Origin: JAOUEE01 sp051011595
GTDB taxonomy: Bacteria; Actinomycetota; Acidimicrobiia; Acidimicrobiales; SHLQ01
Length of the DNA: 7,166 nt
Direction of reading: 5' to 3'
Assembly: GCA_051011595.1 (NCBI GenBank)
Contig: JBPCTQ010000394.1
Location: forward strand, 1-7,166
Both the position numbers and the translations under genes were made by a program. Positions 1-5,535 of the stretch are shown here, piece after piece. The notes under the pieces are model-generated. The model searched no databases. It was not told where the DNA came from and worked only from the letters and a program-made list of their open reading frames with translations. How positions within the stretch are numbered: position 1 is the stretch's first letter; every line of letters begins with the position of its first letter.

Positions 1-56
1 CGTCGGATCGTGATCTATCGTTCCCGGACATCACCCGAGCGCCCGCCCTACCAACC

Positions 57-61
57 AGGAG
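57..61 (+). promoter_or_regulatory. Ribosome binding site that sets the start at 67
   Basis: AGGAG lies five bases before the ATG at 67. It favours this start over the in-frame codon at 10, which would add a 19-residue, Pro/Arg-rich extension unlike the family. Confidence 0.75.
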
Positions 62-66
62 CACCC

Positions 67-582
67 ATGAGCACCGACAAACCGGTCGACTACGAAGATC
101 TCACCGGGATGCAGCTCGACGACGACGAACTGCGAGACCTCATCGGGCCGGGCGGTGAGTGCGTGTTCAACTGGACCACCCGCGAGGGGTATCCGGTGGG
201 TGTCGTCGTGGCGTACATCTATCGCGACGGCACGTTCTTCACCACGTGCGCCGACCGTCGCAAGCGGGTACCTGCCCTACGGAGCCGCCCCCAGTCGGCC
301 ATCGTCGTCAATCGGGGTGGCCGTACTGCCAGCTACAAGGGCGATTCCATCGTTCACGCCAACGGCGACCCTGGCTTCGACGAGCTCAAGACCTGGTTCT
401 ACAACGCCTTGTCCGGGGCCTCGGCCAATCCCGACGACGAGTACAGCCAGGCCTTCGCCAAGTTCCTCGACTCACCCAACCGGGTGATCATCGAGACACC
501 CGCCCGGCTGGTCATCGGGTTCGACTCGGCCAAGTTCCAGACCTTCACCGCCGAAGCCATCGCCGCCGGTTTGGCCGAGTGA
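67..582 (+). CDS. PNPOx-fold (pyridoxamine 5'-phosphate oxidase-like) flavin/F420 protein
   Basis: This 171-residue protein resembles the split-barrel PNPOx/FDOR superfamily, which binds FMN or the deazaflavin F420 and carries out redox reactions in the cytoplasm. Residues 31-82 show the family pattern: a strand CVFNWTT, a second strand PVGVVVAYIYRDGTFFTTC, then RRKRVPALRSRPQSAIVVN, the segment that usually contacts the cofactor phosphate in this fold. Residues 104-135 are a helical insertion, and 139-152 (RVIIETPARLVIGFD) form the closing strands. The length is normal for the family. The start is supported by AGGAG at 57-61. The stop is one base from the stop of the oppositely oriented Rieske oxygenase gene. 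The cofactor and substrate cannot be told from sequence. The fold assignment is fairly safe; a specific oxidase function is not. Confidence 0.8.
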   Translation: MSTDKPVDYEDLTGMQLDDDELRDLIGPGGECVFNWTTREGYPVGVVVAYIYRDGTFFTTCADRRKRVPALRSRPQSAIVVNRGGRTASYKGDSIVHANGDPGFDELKTWFYNALSGASANPDDEYSQAFAKFLDSPNRVIIETPARLVIGFDSAKFQTFTAEAIAAGLAE

Positions 583-583
583 G

Positions 584-1747
584 CTAGGTGCCCCAGTAGT
601 CCATGGCGCTGCCGCCGTCGACGCAATGGTCCATGACCTGGTGGTAGTGGGTGAGCTTGCACTCACGTTCGGAGAAGACGTTCTGGCGGTAGCCCATCGA
701 CTGACGATTGGGTGCCACCTGGGAGAAGACGAAGACATCCTCACCGACGACGCGTTGCAGCATGTCCCAGTGGGCCAGCGCGCCGGCCCGGTAGTCGGCG
801 TGATCACCTGATCCGTCGTCGGCGTACAGCAGTTCCCAGCAGATGAATCGGGTGGTGTCCACCGTCAGCGGCACCGGCTGGAACAGCTGGATCTGGTCCG
901 GGTTGTTGTTGAACACGGTGTTGGGAAAGACCACGTAGTGACAGATGGCGTTGGCCTGGTGGTCACCGGTGGCCGCCAGTTCATCGAGCCGGGCCGGGTT
1001 GGGTACGAACATCATCGAGTTGGGACCCGACAGGTGGAAGGTGGTGTCGCGGGCCGCCTTGGTGAAGTCGGGCTGGACGTGGTGCAGCTCGGTCACGTGG
1101 TACACCTCGTTGAAGGCGTCGACGATCACCTTGTAGTTGACCGGCACGTCGAAGACGAGCTTCTCGTGGAGCACCATGTCGTCCATGGCGAACCGGCCCA
1201 GGTCGGCCACGATCTCGGGACCGATCCAGTCGAGGAGCTTCGGCGCCTGCGGCCCCGCCAGGTTGATCCACACCCAGCCGGCCCACTCGTCAGCGGCCAC
1301 ATCGGGTGATCGGAGCCCTTCGAGGTGCGACGAGTCGAAGTCCTCGCGATCGGGTACCCCCACCAGCCGCCCGGTGGAGTCGTAGACCCACCCGTGCCAG
1401 GGACAGGTGAAGCGCCGGTCGCAGCCCGATTCCTCACCCCGGGTGATCCGAGCGCCACGGTGTTGGCACACATCGTGGAAGGCCGCGACCGAGCCGTCGT
1501 TTTGGCGCGAGATCACGACCGCTTCACCATGACCCTCGTAGCGCACCCAGTCGTCGGCCGCCACCAGCTCGCTGCTGCGGGCCACCACCAGCCAGGCCGA
1601 CCGCAGCACGGTCTGGCGCTCGCGTTCGAAACGTTCCGCATCTCGATACACATCGGCATCGAGCACCGAACCGCCGGTGTCGGGAAGCTGGGTCACGTCG
1701 GGGCCGGTGCGTGAGGCGACGTCTCCTCGTGTCGGTTTGTGGACCAT
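584..1747 (-). CDS. Rieske non-heme iron oxygenase, alpha (catalytic) subunit, 387 aa
   Basis: This is a cytoplasmic oxygenase that uses O2 and electrons from a ferredoxin or reductase to hydroxylate or demethylate an organic substrate. The N-terminal Rieske domain (about 50-160) binds a [2Fe-2S] cluster through Cys94-x-His96 and Cys115-x2-His118, in CQHRG and CPWHGW contexts. The catalytic domain follows. Its mononuclear iron ligands are His217 and His222, in the NEVYHVTELHH stretch, and probably Asp337 in GEDVF. The residue that normally bridges the Rieske and iron sites of neighbouring subunits is Glu214 rather than Asp. Length and domain order are complete. The ATG at 1747 has GAGGAG six bases upstream. 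No beta subunit or reductase gene is adjacent, which suggests an alpha-only oligomer (inference). The gene is divergent from the TIM-barrel gene, 63 bases away. The substrate is unknown. Confidence 0.93.
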   Translation of the reverse strand: MVHKPTRGDVASRTGPDVTQLPDTGGSVLDADVYRDAERFERERQTVLRSAWLVVARSSELVAADDWVRYEGHGEAVVISRQNDGSVAAFHDVCQHRGARITRGEESGCDRRFTCPWHGWVYDSTGRLVGVPDREDFDSSHLEGLRSPDVAADEWAGWVWINLAGPQAPKLLDWIGPEIVADLGRFAMDDMVLHEKLVFDVPVNYKVIVDAFNEVYHVTELHHVQPDFTKAARDTTFHLSGPNSMMFVPNPARLDELAATGDHQANAICHYVVFPNTVFNNNPDQIQLFQPVPLTVDTTRFICWELLYADDGSGDHADYRAGALAHWDMLQRVVGEDVFVFSQVAPNRQSMGYRQNVFSERECKLTHYHQVMDHCVDGGSAMDYWGT

Positions 1748-1810
1748 GAGGGGCTCCTCGGCGCCGCTCGAAGCTGTCGCGCGGCCTGGACTGCGGCGAA
1801 ACTAGGGCTC
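1748..1810. promoter_or_regulatory. Short divergent intergenic region
   Basis: These 63 bases separate the head-to-head starts of the Rieske oxygenase (-) and the TIM-barrel protein (+), so promoters for both should lie here or inside the opposite gene. On the minus strand TAGTTT (complement of 1797-1802) is a weak -10-like match that would leave a leader of about 40 bases for the oxygenase. No clear -35 box or operator palindrome is visible. The shared region suggests co-regulation, but this is inferred from layout only. Confidence 0.4.
1754..1759 (-). promoter_or_regulatory. Ribosome binding site of the first Rieske oxygenase
   Basis: On the minus strand GAGGAG lies six bases before the ATG at 1747. 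It is one of the two clear Shine-Dalgarno sequences in the window and fixes the oxygenase start. Confidence 0.7.
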
Positions 1811-2650
1811 GTGACCTCTCGCTCGCCACACGACCTCGACCAGCACGACATCGTTCTCAGCCACTTCAGCCTGGGGCGCCACTTCGACATCACCGATCGG
1901 GTGCGGGCTGCTGCCGGGGCCGGTTGCGCGGGGATTGGGCTCTACGTCGGCGAGTATCACCATCTCGAGCAGAGCGATTTCGCACCGGCCCGCTTGGGTG
2001 AACTGCTGGCCGAAGAACAGATCTGTCTGGCCGAGATCGAAGTGCTCCAGGGTTGGGCCGATCCCGCCGTGGTCGACACCGAGCGTTACCGCGCCGTCGA
2101 GGCCACCGCCTGGCGGATGGCCGACGCCTTCGGCTGCCGCTACGTGCAGGCCATCGGCCCCTACGTGGGCTCGGTGGCTGACGCTGGGCGGGCCTTCGGC
2201 CGGCTCTGCGATCGGGCGGCCGACCATGGACTGGTGGTGGGGCTCGAGTTCCTGCCGTTCACCAACATCTTCTCGGCCACCGACGCCCTGGCTGTGGTGG
2301 AGGCGGCTGACCGCGACAACGGCGGCATCTGCGTGGACAACTGGCATCACGAACGCGGCGCCGGCGATCTCGATCTGGTTCGGACGTTGCCGGCCGACCG
2401 GGTCATGGCCATACAGATGAGCGACGGCCCGGTGACTCCCGACACCGACGACTACGTCGACGACTGCCTCCGCCACCGACTGGCTCCCGGCGAGGGTGAG
2501 TTCGATGTGGGTGGGTTCGTCGGTGCCCTGGTTGGCGCCGGGGTCACGGTGCCGTGGTCGCTGGAGGTCTGTCAGGAGACGGCGTGGGACACCGACGGCC
2601 GCGACCATGTGGCTCGGGCGGTGGCCGCCATGCGTTCGTTTCTGATCTGA
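1811..2650 (+). CDS. TIM-barrel sugar phosphate isomerase/epimerase-like protein (AP endonuclease 2/xylose isomerase-like fold)
   Basis: This 279-residue protein has the layout of the xylose-isomerase-like TIM barrels, which use a divalent metal to isomerise, epimerise or dehydrate sugars and other polyols or keto acids. Visible strand ends with likely metal ligands are Glu146 (GLEFLPF), Asp176 with His179 (CVDNWHHERG), Gln202 (AIQMSDG) and Glu252 (SLEVC). PGEGEFD at 226-232 is the conserved loop near the end of such proteins, and AEIEVLQGW at 74-82 is an earlier barrel strand. Length and domain are complete. The GTG at 1811 is chosen because an earlier ATG at 1739 would overlap the divergent oxygenase gene and add a non-family N-terminus; AGGG at 1804-1807 is a weak, close ribosome binding site. 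It ends four bases from the converging SnoaL-like gene. In this setting it may act on an oxygenase product instead of a sugar (inference). Confidence 0.85.
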   Translation: MTSRSPHDLDQHDIVLSHFSLGRHFDITDRVRAAAGAGCAGIGLYVGEYHHLEQSDFAPARLGELLAEEQICLAEIEVLQGWADPAVVDTERYRAVEATAWRMADAFGCRYVQAIGPYVGSVADAGRAFGRLCDRAADHGLVVGLEFLPFTNIFSATDALAVVEAADRDNGGICVDNWHHERGAGDLDLVRTLPADRVMAIQMSDGPVTPDTDDYVDDCLRHRLAPGEGEFDVGGFVGALVGAGVTVPWSLEVCQETAWDTDGRDHVARAVAAMRSFLI

Positions 2651-2654
2651 GTGG

Positions 2655-3155
2655 TCAGGCCCGATGCCGGTCGGTGAACGCACCGGGTTCGAATCCCGGC
2701 TCGATGCGTTCGACCTTGTCCCAGGTGCGCAGCAGCCGCCGATCGGCGATCCGCCACTGCCCGTCCCGTTGTTCGAAACGATCGAGGTAGACACCGGCGA
2801 ACCATTCCAGGTACTGCCCGTTGTCGTCGTGGCCGAGGTGTTGGGCCTGCACGTAGGTCTCGGTGATCACGGCGTGCTCGTCGAGCCAGTCGAACACGGT
2901 GCCACCGATGGTGTGTTGGGTGGCGACGTAGCGCTTGCGCAACACCGGGACCACGGCCGCCACGAAGTCGTGGCCGTTGCCGACGAAGGTGCCGTGATCA
3001 TCGGTCGAATCGGGGTGATACACCGACTGGAGCAGCGCAGCATCACAGGTGTCGACACCTCGGCAGTAGTCGAGCAGACGCCGACGGACCTCGCGCTCGG
3101 CGAGCAACAGATCAAGACCGTCGGGCGGGTCAGAAGACGGGGCAGCAGGCACCAC
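2655..3155 (-). CDS. SnoaL-like (NTF2-fold) protein, possible dehydratase/isomerase or small hydroxylase-type subunit
   Basis: This 166-residue protein matches the SnoaL/NTF2-like alpha+beta barrel in its scytalone-dehydratase-like branch. The sequence shows LLDYCRGVDTCD (27-38), SVYHPDSTDDHG (44-55), TQHTIGG (79-85), ITETYVQAQH (97-106), GVYLDRFEQRDGQWRIADRR (121-140). Candidate catalytic or pocket residues are Tyr30, Asp35, His54 and His81. The fold is shared by small dehydratases, ketosteroid isomerases, polyketide cyclases and ring-hydroxylating dioxygenase beta subunits. This branch is common beside Rieske oxygenases in actinobacteria, where its exact job is mostly untested. The start is uncertain: two GTG codons occur at 3155 and 3152, with no strong ribosome binding site. 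The C-terminus carries a small repeat, EPGFEPG. The gene is convergent with the TIM-barrel gene. Confidence 0.82.
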   Translation of the reverse strand: MVPAAPSSDPPDGLDLLLAEREVRRRLLDYCRGVDTCDAALLQSVYHPDSTDDHGTFVGNGHDFVAAVVPVLRKRYVATQHTIGGTVFDWLDEHAVITETYVQAQHLGHDDNGQYLEWFAGVYLDRFEQRDGQWRIADRRLLRTWDKVERIEPGFEPGAFTDRHRA

Positions 3156-3302
3156 CCCGAGACCCTAGACCCACCCCCACATGATTCTGGTAGTGCAGCG
3201 ACGCTCCCTGGCTGTCAGCGCACTACCAGAACCACCGAAGCTGTGGCCGATGACACGTCCCACAGGGGCATCGAACGGTGCCCGGCGACGTTGACTGAAC
3301 CG
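3156..3302. promoter_or_regulatory. Divergent intergenic region containing hairpin copy A
   Basis: These 147 bases lie between the divergent starts of the SnoaL-like gene (-) and the small nitroreductase-like gene (+). The left part holds the 47-base hairpin repeat, which begins about 30 bases before the SnoaL-like GTG. TTGACT at 3291-3296 resembles a -35 box but is too close to the ATG at 3303 to serve it. No convincing promoter or ribosome binding site was found. Confidence 0.45.
3185..3231 (+). repeat. Hairpin repeat, copy A (47 bases)
   Basis: The arms TTCTGGTAGTGC and GCACTACCAGAA are perfect 12-base inverted repeats enclosing 23 bases. Inside, a 3x3 mismatch is followed by a GAC/GTC stem and the 11-base loop GCTCCCTGGCT. 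Copy B at 3659-3705 has the same arms, same loop and same orientation. Copy A lies between divergent genes, so it does not sit where a transcription terminator would. Confidence 0.88.
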
Positions 3303-3656
3303 ATGCACCGCCTCGACGACCTCCGCCGATCAGCCACCCAACGCGGATTCCGCGCCCTCAACAAGGTGGTGGTGCCGGCCGTGAAGGCGGGCCTCGGCTC
3401 CCCACTCCCGGCCGGCCTGGGCATCGTCGTGCTCGAGACAACGGGCCGGGTGTCGGGTGAACCTCGTCAGGTCCCGCTGCTGGCCACCCGGCTGGGCCGC
3501 TGGGTGAACGTCAGCACCGTGCGTCGACCATCGCAGTGGGTGAAGAACCTCGAGGCCCAGCCCGAGGTGTCGGTCTGGGTGGGCGGGCGCAAACGGGACG
3601 CCACCGGCACTGCCGACACCGGGCTGCTCACCACCGCCAACCTCCGCCTCTCCTGA
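3303..3656 (+). CDS. Short deazaflavin (F420)-dependent nitroreductase-family protein (DUF385-like)
   Basis: This 117-residue protein resembles the Ddn/DUF385 family of small split-barrel enzymes that use reduced F420. The core signature is clear: LETTGRVSGEPRQVPLL at 44-60, the VNVSTVRRPSQWVKNLEAQPEV run at 68-89 and VWVGGRKRDATG at 91-102. It is shorter than the usual 140-150 residues. After ADTG (104-107) it ends with LLTTANLRLS and lacks the Tyr-rich, RIPV-type C-terminal segment typical of the family. The stop is two bases before hairpin copy B, so loss of the 3' end during repeat insertion is possible, but a naturally short subtype cannot be excluded. The ATG at 3303 has no clear ribosome binding site; an in-frame TTG at 3291 is an alternative. 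The gene is bracketed by the two hairpin repeats. Confidence 0.7.
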   Translation: MHRLDDLRRSATQRGFRALNKVVVPAVKAGLGSPLPAGLGIVVLETTGRVSGEPRQVPLLATRLGRWVNVSTVRRPSQWVKNLEAQPEVSVWVGGRKRDATGTADTGLLTTANLRLS

Positions 3657-3658
3657 CG

Positions 3659-3705
3659 TTCTGGTAGTGCAGCGGCGCTCCCTGGCTGTCGCGGCACTAC
3701 CAGAA
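3659..3705 (+). repeat. Hairpin repeat, copy B (47 bases)
   Basis: This has the same arms as copy A, extended to 13 base pairs by G3658 and C3706, and the identical loop GCTCCCTGGCT. The inner bases differ from copy A at a handful of positions, but base pairing is kept or improved: after one A-G mismatch, five further pairs form, including one G-U. It lies between the converging ends of the nitroreductase-like gene and the Rieske ferredoxin gene and could end transcription from both sides. However, no T-run follows either arm, so it is not a classical intrinsic terminator. Confidence 0.88.
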
Positions 3706-3747
3706 CGATGGGAAGCACAGGGTCGGGGGCTCGGGCTAGGTGTGCGG

Positions 3748-4059
3748 CTAGGGCAGCCGGATTCGCACCATCGATTCGTCGGTGGTGTCGAGCTCGTGGC
3801 ACGGCACCCCACAGAACGCCGGTGGCCCCAGATGAGAACCGTCACGCACATCGAACTGCGCCCCGTGCAACGGACACGTGAGGGTGGTTCCTCGTAACCG
3901 GCCGGTGCTGAGCGGCGTTTCGGCGTGCGAACAGTTGTCGTCGAGTGCGTACAACCGGCCCTGGGCTCGCACCACCACCACGCCGTAGTCGCCGATGTCC
4001 TCGAACGTGCGCATCTGCCCCTCGGCCAGATCAGTGAGGTCGCCGAGCTCGGAGCTCAT
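3748..4059 (-). CDS. Rieske [2Fe-2S] ferredoxin
   Basis: This 103-residue soluble Rieske ferredoxin passes single electrons to an oxygenase in the cytoplasm. The cluster ligands are Cys43-x-His45 (CSHAETPLS) and Cys62-x2-His65 (CPLHGAQFD). The sequence after them, FDVRDGSHLGPPA, is the usual closing loop. It is full length for the family, with no membrane anchor or signal peptide. The ATG at 4059 is chosen because the open frame upstream, back to 4212, is Arg/Cys-rich non-family sequence overlapping the divergent oxygenase. No strong ribosome binding site is visible. Two in-frame TAG codons, 12 bases apart, close the gene. It starts back to back with the second Rieske oxygenase, its most likely electron acceptor. 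A partner reductase is not in the window. It could instead be a NirD-like small subunit, but no nitrite reductase gene is nearby. Confidence 0.92.
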   Translation of the reverse strand: MSSELGDLTDLAEGQMRTFEDIGDYGVVVVRAQGRLYALDDNCSHAETPLSTGRLRGTTLTCPLHGAQFDVRDGSHLGPPAFCGVPCHELDTTDESMVRIRLP

Positions 4060-4118
4060 ATGACACAAACCCCGGGCCTTTGGTCGGTCTCCACCGCGGC
4101 ATGATACGCATGTCGTCG
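4060..4118. promoter_or_regulatory. Divergent region between Rieske ferredoxin and second oxygenase
   Basis: About 40 to 60 bases, depending on the oxygenase start, separate the two genes. On the minus strand TATCAT (complement of 4101-4106) resembles a -10 box that would give the ferredoxin a leader of about 35 bases. It overlaps the possible oxygenase start at 4101. No strong Shine-Dalgarno sequence precedes any oxygenase start, so leaderless translation is possible. Control of both genes from one region is inferred from layout. Confidence 0.4.
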
Positions 4119-5534
4119 ATGGACGCCGACACCAACAACACCGCACCCGGCGCGGCCCGTTGTCCCGGTCCGACCACCCGCGACCTGATCTTGGGTGACT
4201 CCACGCCGACACCTCCCCAGTTGCTGGTGGAGTCGCCGGTGTACCTGGGCAGCACCCCCGTCTCGTTCGACGACTACACCTCGGCCGATCGCGCCCGCGA
4301 CGAACACGACCACCTGTGGTCTCGTGTCTGGCAGTGGGCCTGTCGCCACGAACACATCCCCGAACCCGGCGACTACTACGTGTACGACATCGGTGATCGA
4401 TCGGCGTTGATTGTCAGGGGCCACGACGGCGAGATCCGGGCCTTCGCGAACTCGTGCCTGCACCGGGGCACCATGCTCAAGCCCCCGGGGTCATGTGGCA
4501 TGAGCCAGCAACTGCGCTGTCCCTTCCACGGCTGGACCTGGTCCACCGAGGGTCGTCTGGTAGAGGTCCCGGGCCACTGGGACTTCCCCGACGTGAACCC
4601 CGACACGCATTCGTTGCCCGAGCTGCGGGTGGCCTCGTGGGGCGGCTTCGTCTTCGTCAACTGGGATCACGACGCAGCACCGTTGGAGGATCACCTCGGT
4701 GTCATGATCGAGCACTTCGCCGACTGGGATCTGTCCGACCGCTACATCGAGGTGCATGCCCGGAAGCGGCTGCCGGCCAACTGGAAGGCCTCGGCGTCGG
4801 CATTCCTCGAGGCCTACCACGTGCTCGAGACCCACCCGCAAGGGGTGATGACCACCGGCGACGCCAACGCCCATTACGACGTGTTCGGCCCCACCGTCAG
4901 TCGTTTCGTGCACACCACCATGACCACGAGTCCTCACATCGCCCCGCAGGACCGGCCCACCGAGCAGGAGATGTTGGCCATGGTGATGAGCCGACACGAT
5001 GGCGAAGATCATGTCACCGAGATCCCCGACGGCGAACGGGCCCGAGACGTCTACGCCCGATCAGTGCAACAGAACTTGGGCGAGCGCTACGGCCGCGACT
5101 TTTCGCAGTTGTCGGTGAGCGAGACGATCGACTCGATCGAGTACTTTCTGTTCCCCAACGCCTTCTTCTTCCCGGGCCTGCAGTTCCCGATGGTGTATCG
5201 CTTCCGGCCCGACGGCCACGATCCCGATCACTCGATCTTCGACATGCTGGTGCTACGGCCCAACCCGACCGACGGCCCGCCGCCGTTCCCGGCCGAACCG
5301 TTCGATCTCGATGTCGACGACAGCTACACCACCACGCCCGGCATCGCCAAGGCGTTGGGCATGATCTATGACCAGGACACATCGAACCTGGCCGCCATGA
5401 CTCGGGGCTTCAAGGCCAGCGCCACCGGCGCCCAGACCCTGGGCGACTACCAAGAGGTGCGCGTCCGCCACCTCCACGACGGCGTGGCCCAGTGGTTGGC
5501 CGACGGCCGAGCAGCCGCCGACGACACCCCGTAG
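4119..5534 (+). CDS. Rieske non-heme iron oxygenase, alpha (catalytic) subunit, about 471 aa
   Basis: This is the second aromatic-ring-hydroxylating-type oxygenase of the window, larger than the first. Numbered from the ATG at 4119, the Rieske domain (about 65-185) has Cys113-x-His115 (SCLHRG) and Cys134-x2-His137 (CPFHGW). The catalytic domain has His234 and His239 in FLEAYHVLETHP and probably Asp420 in YDQDTSN as mononuclear iron ligands. Glu231 sits where many family members have the bridging Asp. NWK at 221-223 precedes this motif as usual. Both domains are complete, so the protein should be active. Alternative in-frame starts at 4110, 4101 and TTG 4080 cannot be excluded; none has a clear ribosome binding site. 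The adjacent divergent Rieske ferredoxin is the likely electron donor. The gene ends one base from the converging molybdoenzyme gene. The substrate is unknown. Confidence 0.93.
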   Translation: MDADTNNTAPGAARCPGPTTRDLILGDSTPTPPQLLVESPVYLGSTPVSFDDYTSADRARDEHDHLWSRVWQWACRHEHIPEPGDYYVYDIGDRSALIVRGHDGEIRAFANSCLHRGTMLKPPGSCGMSQQLRCPFHGWTWSTEGRLVEVPGHWDFPDVNPDTHSLPELRVASWGGFVFVNWDHDAAPLEDHLGVMIEHFADWDLSDRYIEVHARKRLPANWKASASAFLEAYHVLETHPQGVMTTGDANAHYDVFGPTVSRFVHTTMTTSPHIAPQDRPTEQEMLAMVMSRHDGEDHVTEIPDGERARDVYARSVQQNLGERYGRDFSQLSVSETIDSIEYFLFPNAFFFPGLQFPMVYRFRPDGHDPDHSIFDMLVLRPNPTDGPPPFPAEPFDLDVDDSYTTTPGIAKALGMIYDQDTSNLAAMTRGFKASATGAQTLGDYQEVRVRHLHDGVAQWLADGRAAADDTP

Positions 5535-5535
5535 G

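Noticed and set aside
2683..2699. Sequence identical in form to a tRNA T arm: CCGGG, loop TTCGAAT, CCCGG.
   Set aside because: No matching acceptor, D or anticodon arms lie upstream at tRNA distances, and there is no 7-bp acceptor match to the following bases. The stretch encodes the repeated EPGFEPG in the SnoaL-like C-terminus, which explains the palindrome. A tRNA-derived attachment scar is possible but unsupported.
1802..2794. Long minus-strand frame of 330 codons opposite the TIM-barrel gene.
   Set aside because: Its translation shows no recognisable motifs and mirrors a well-supported gene; the plus strand carries the conserved metal-binding residues.
3291..3296. TTGACT as a -35 promoter box for the nitroreductase-like gene.
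   Set aside because: It lies only six bases before the ATG at 3303, with no -10 box at the right distance.
2664..3302. Open plus-strand frame running from 2664 into the nitroreductase-like gene.
   Set aside because: It is antisense to the SnoaL-like gene, reads through hairpin copy A and shows no family sequence before 3303; it is a high-GC shadow frame.
3659..3705. Hairpin copy B as a simple intrinsic terminator.
   Set aside because: No T-run follows either arm, and an almost identical copy lies between divergent genes, so it is listed as a repeat.
3185..3705. The two repeats as the start of a CRISPR array.
   Set aside because: There are only two copies, 474 bases apart, with a protein-coding gene between them and no spacer regularity or cas genes.
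4454..5371. Long plus-strand frame of 305 codons inside the second Rieske oxygenase.
   Set aside because: Its translation is Arg/Pro-rich and low in family signal, while the overlapping frame has complete Rieske and iron-binding motifs.
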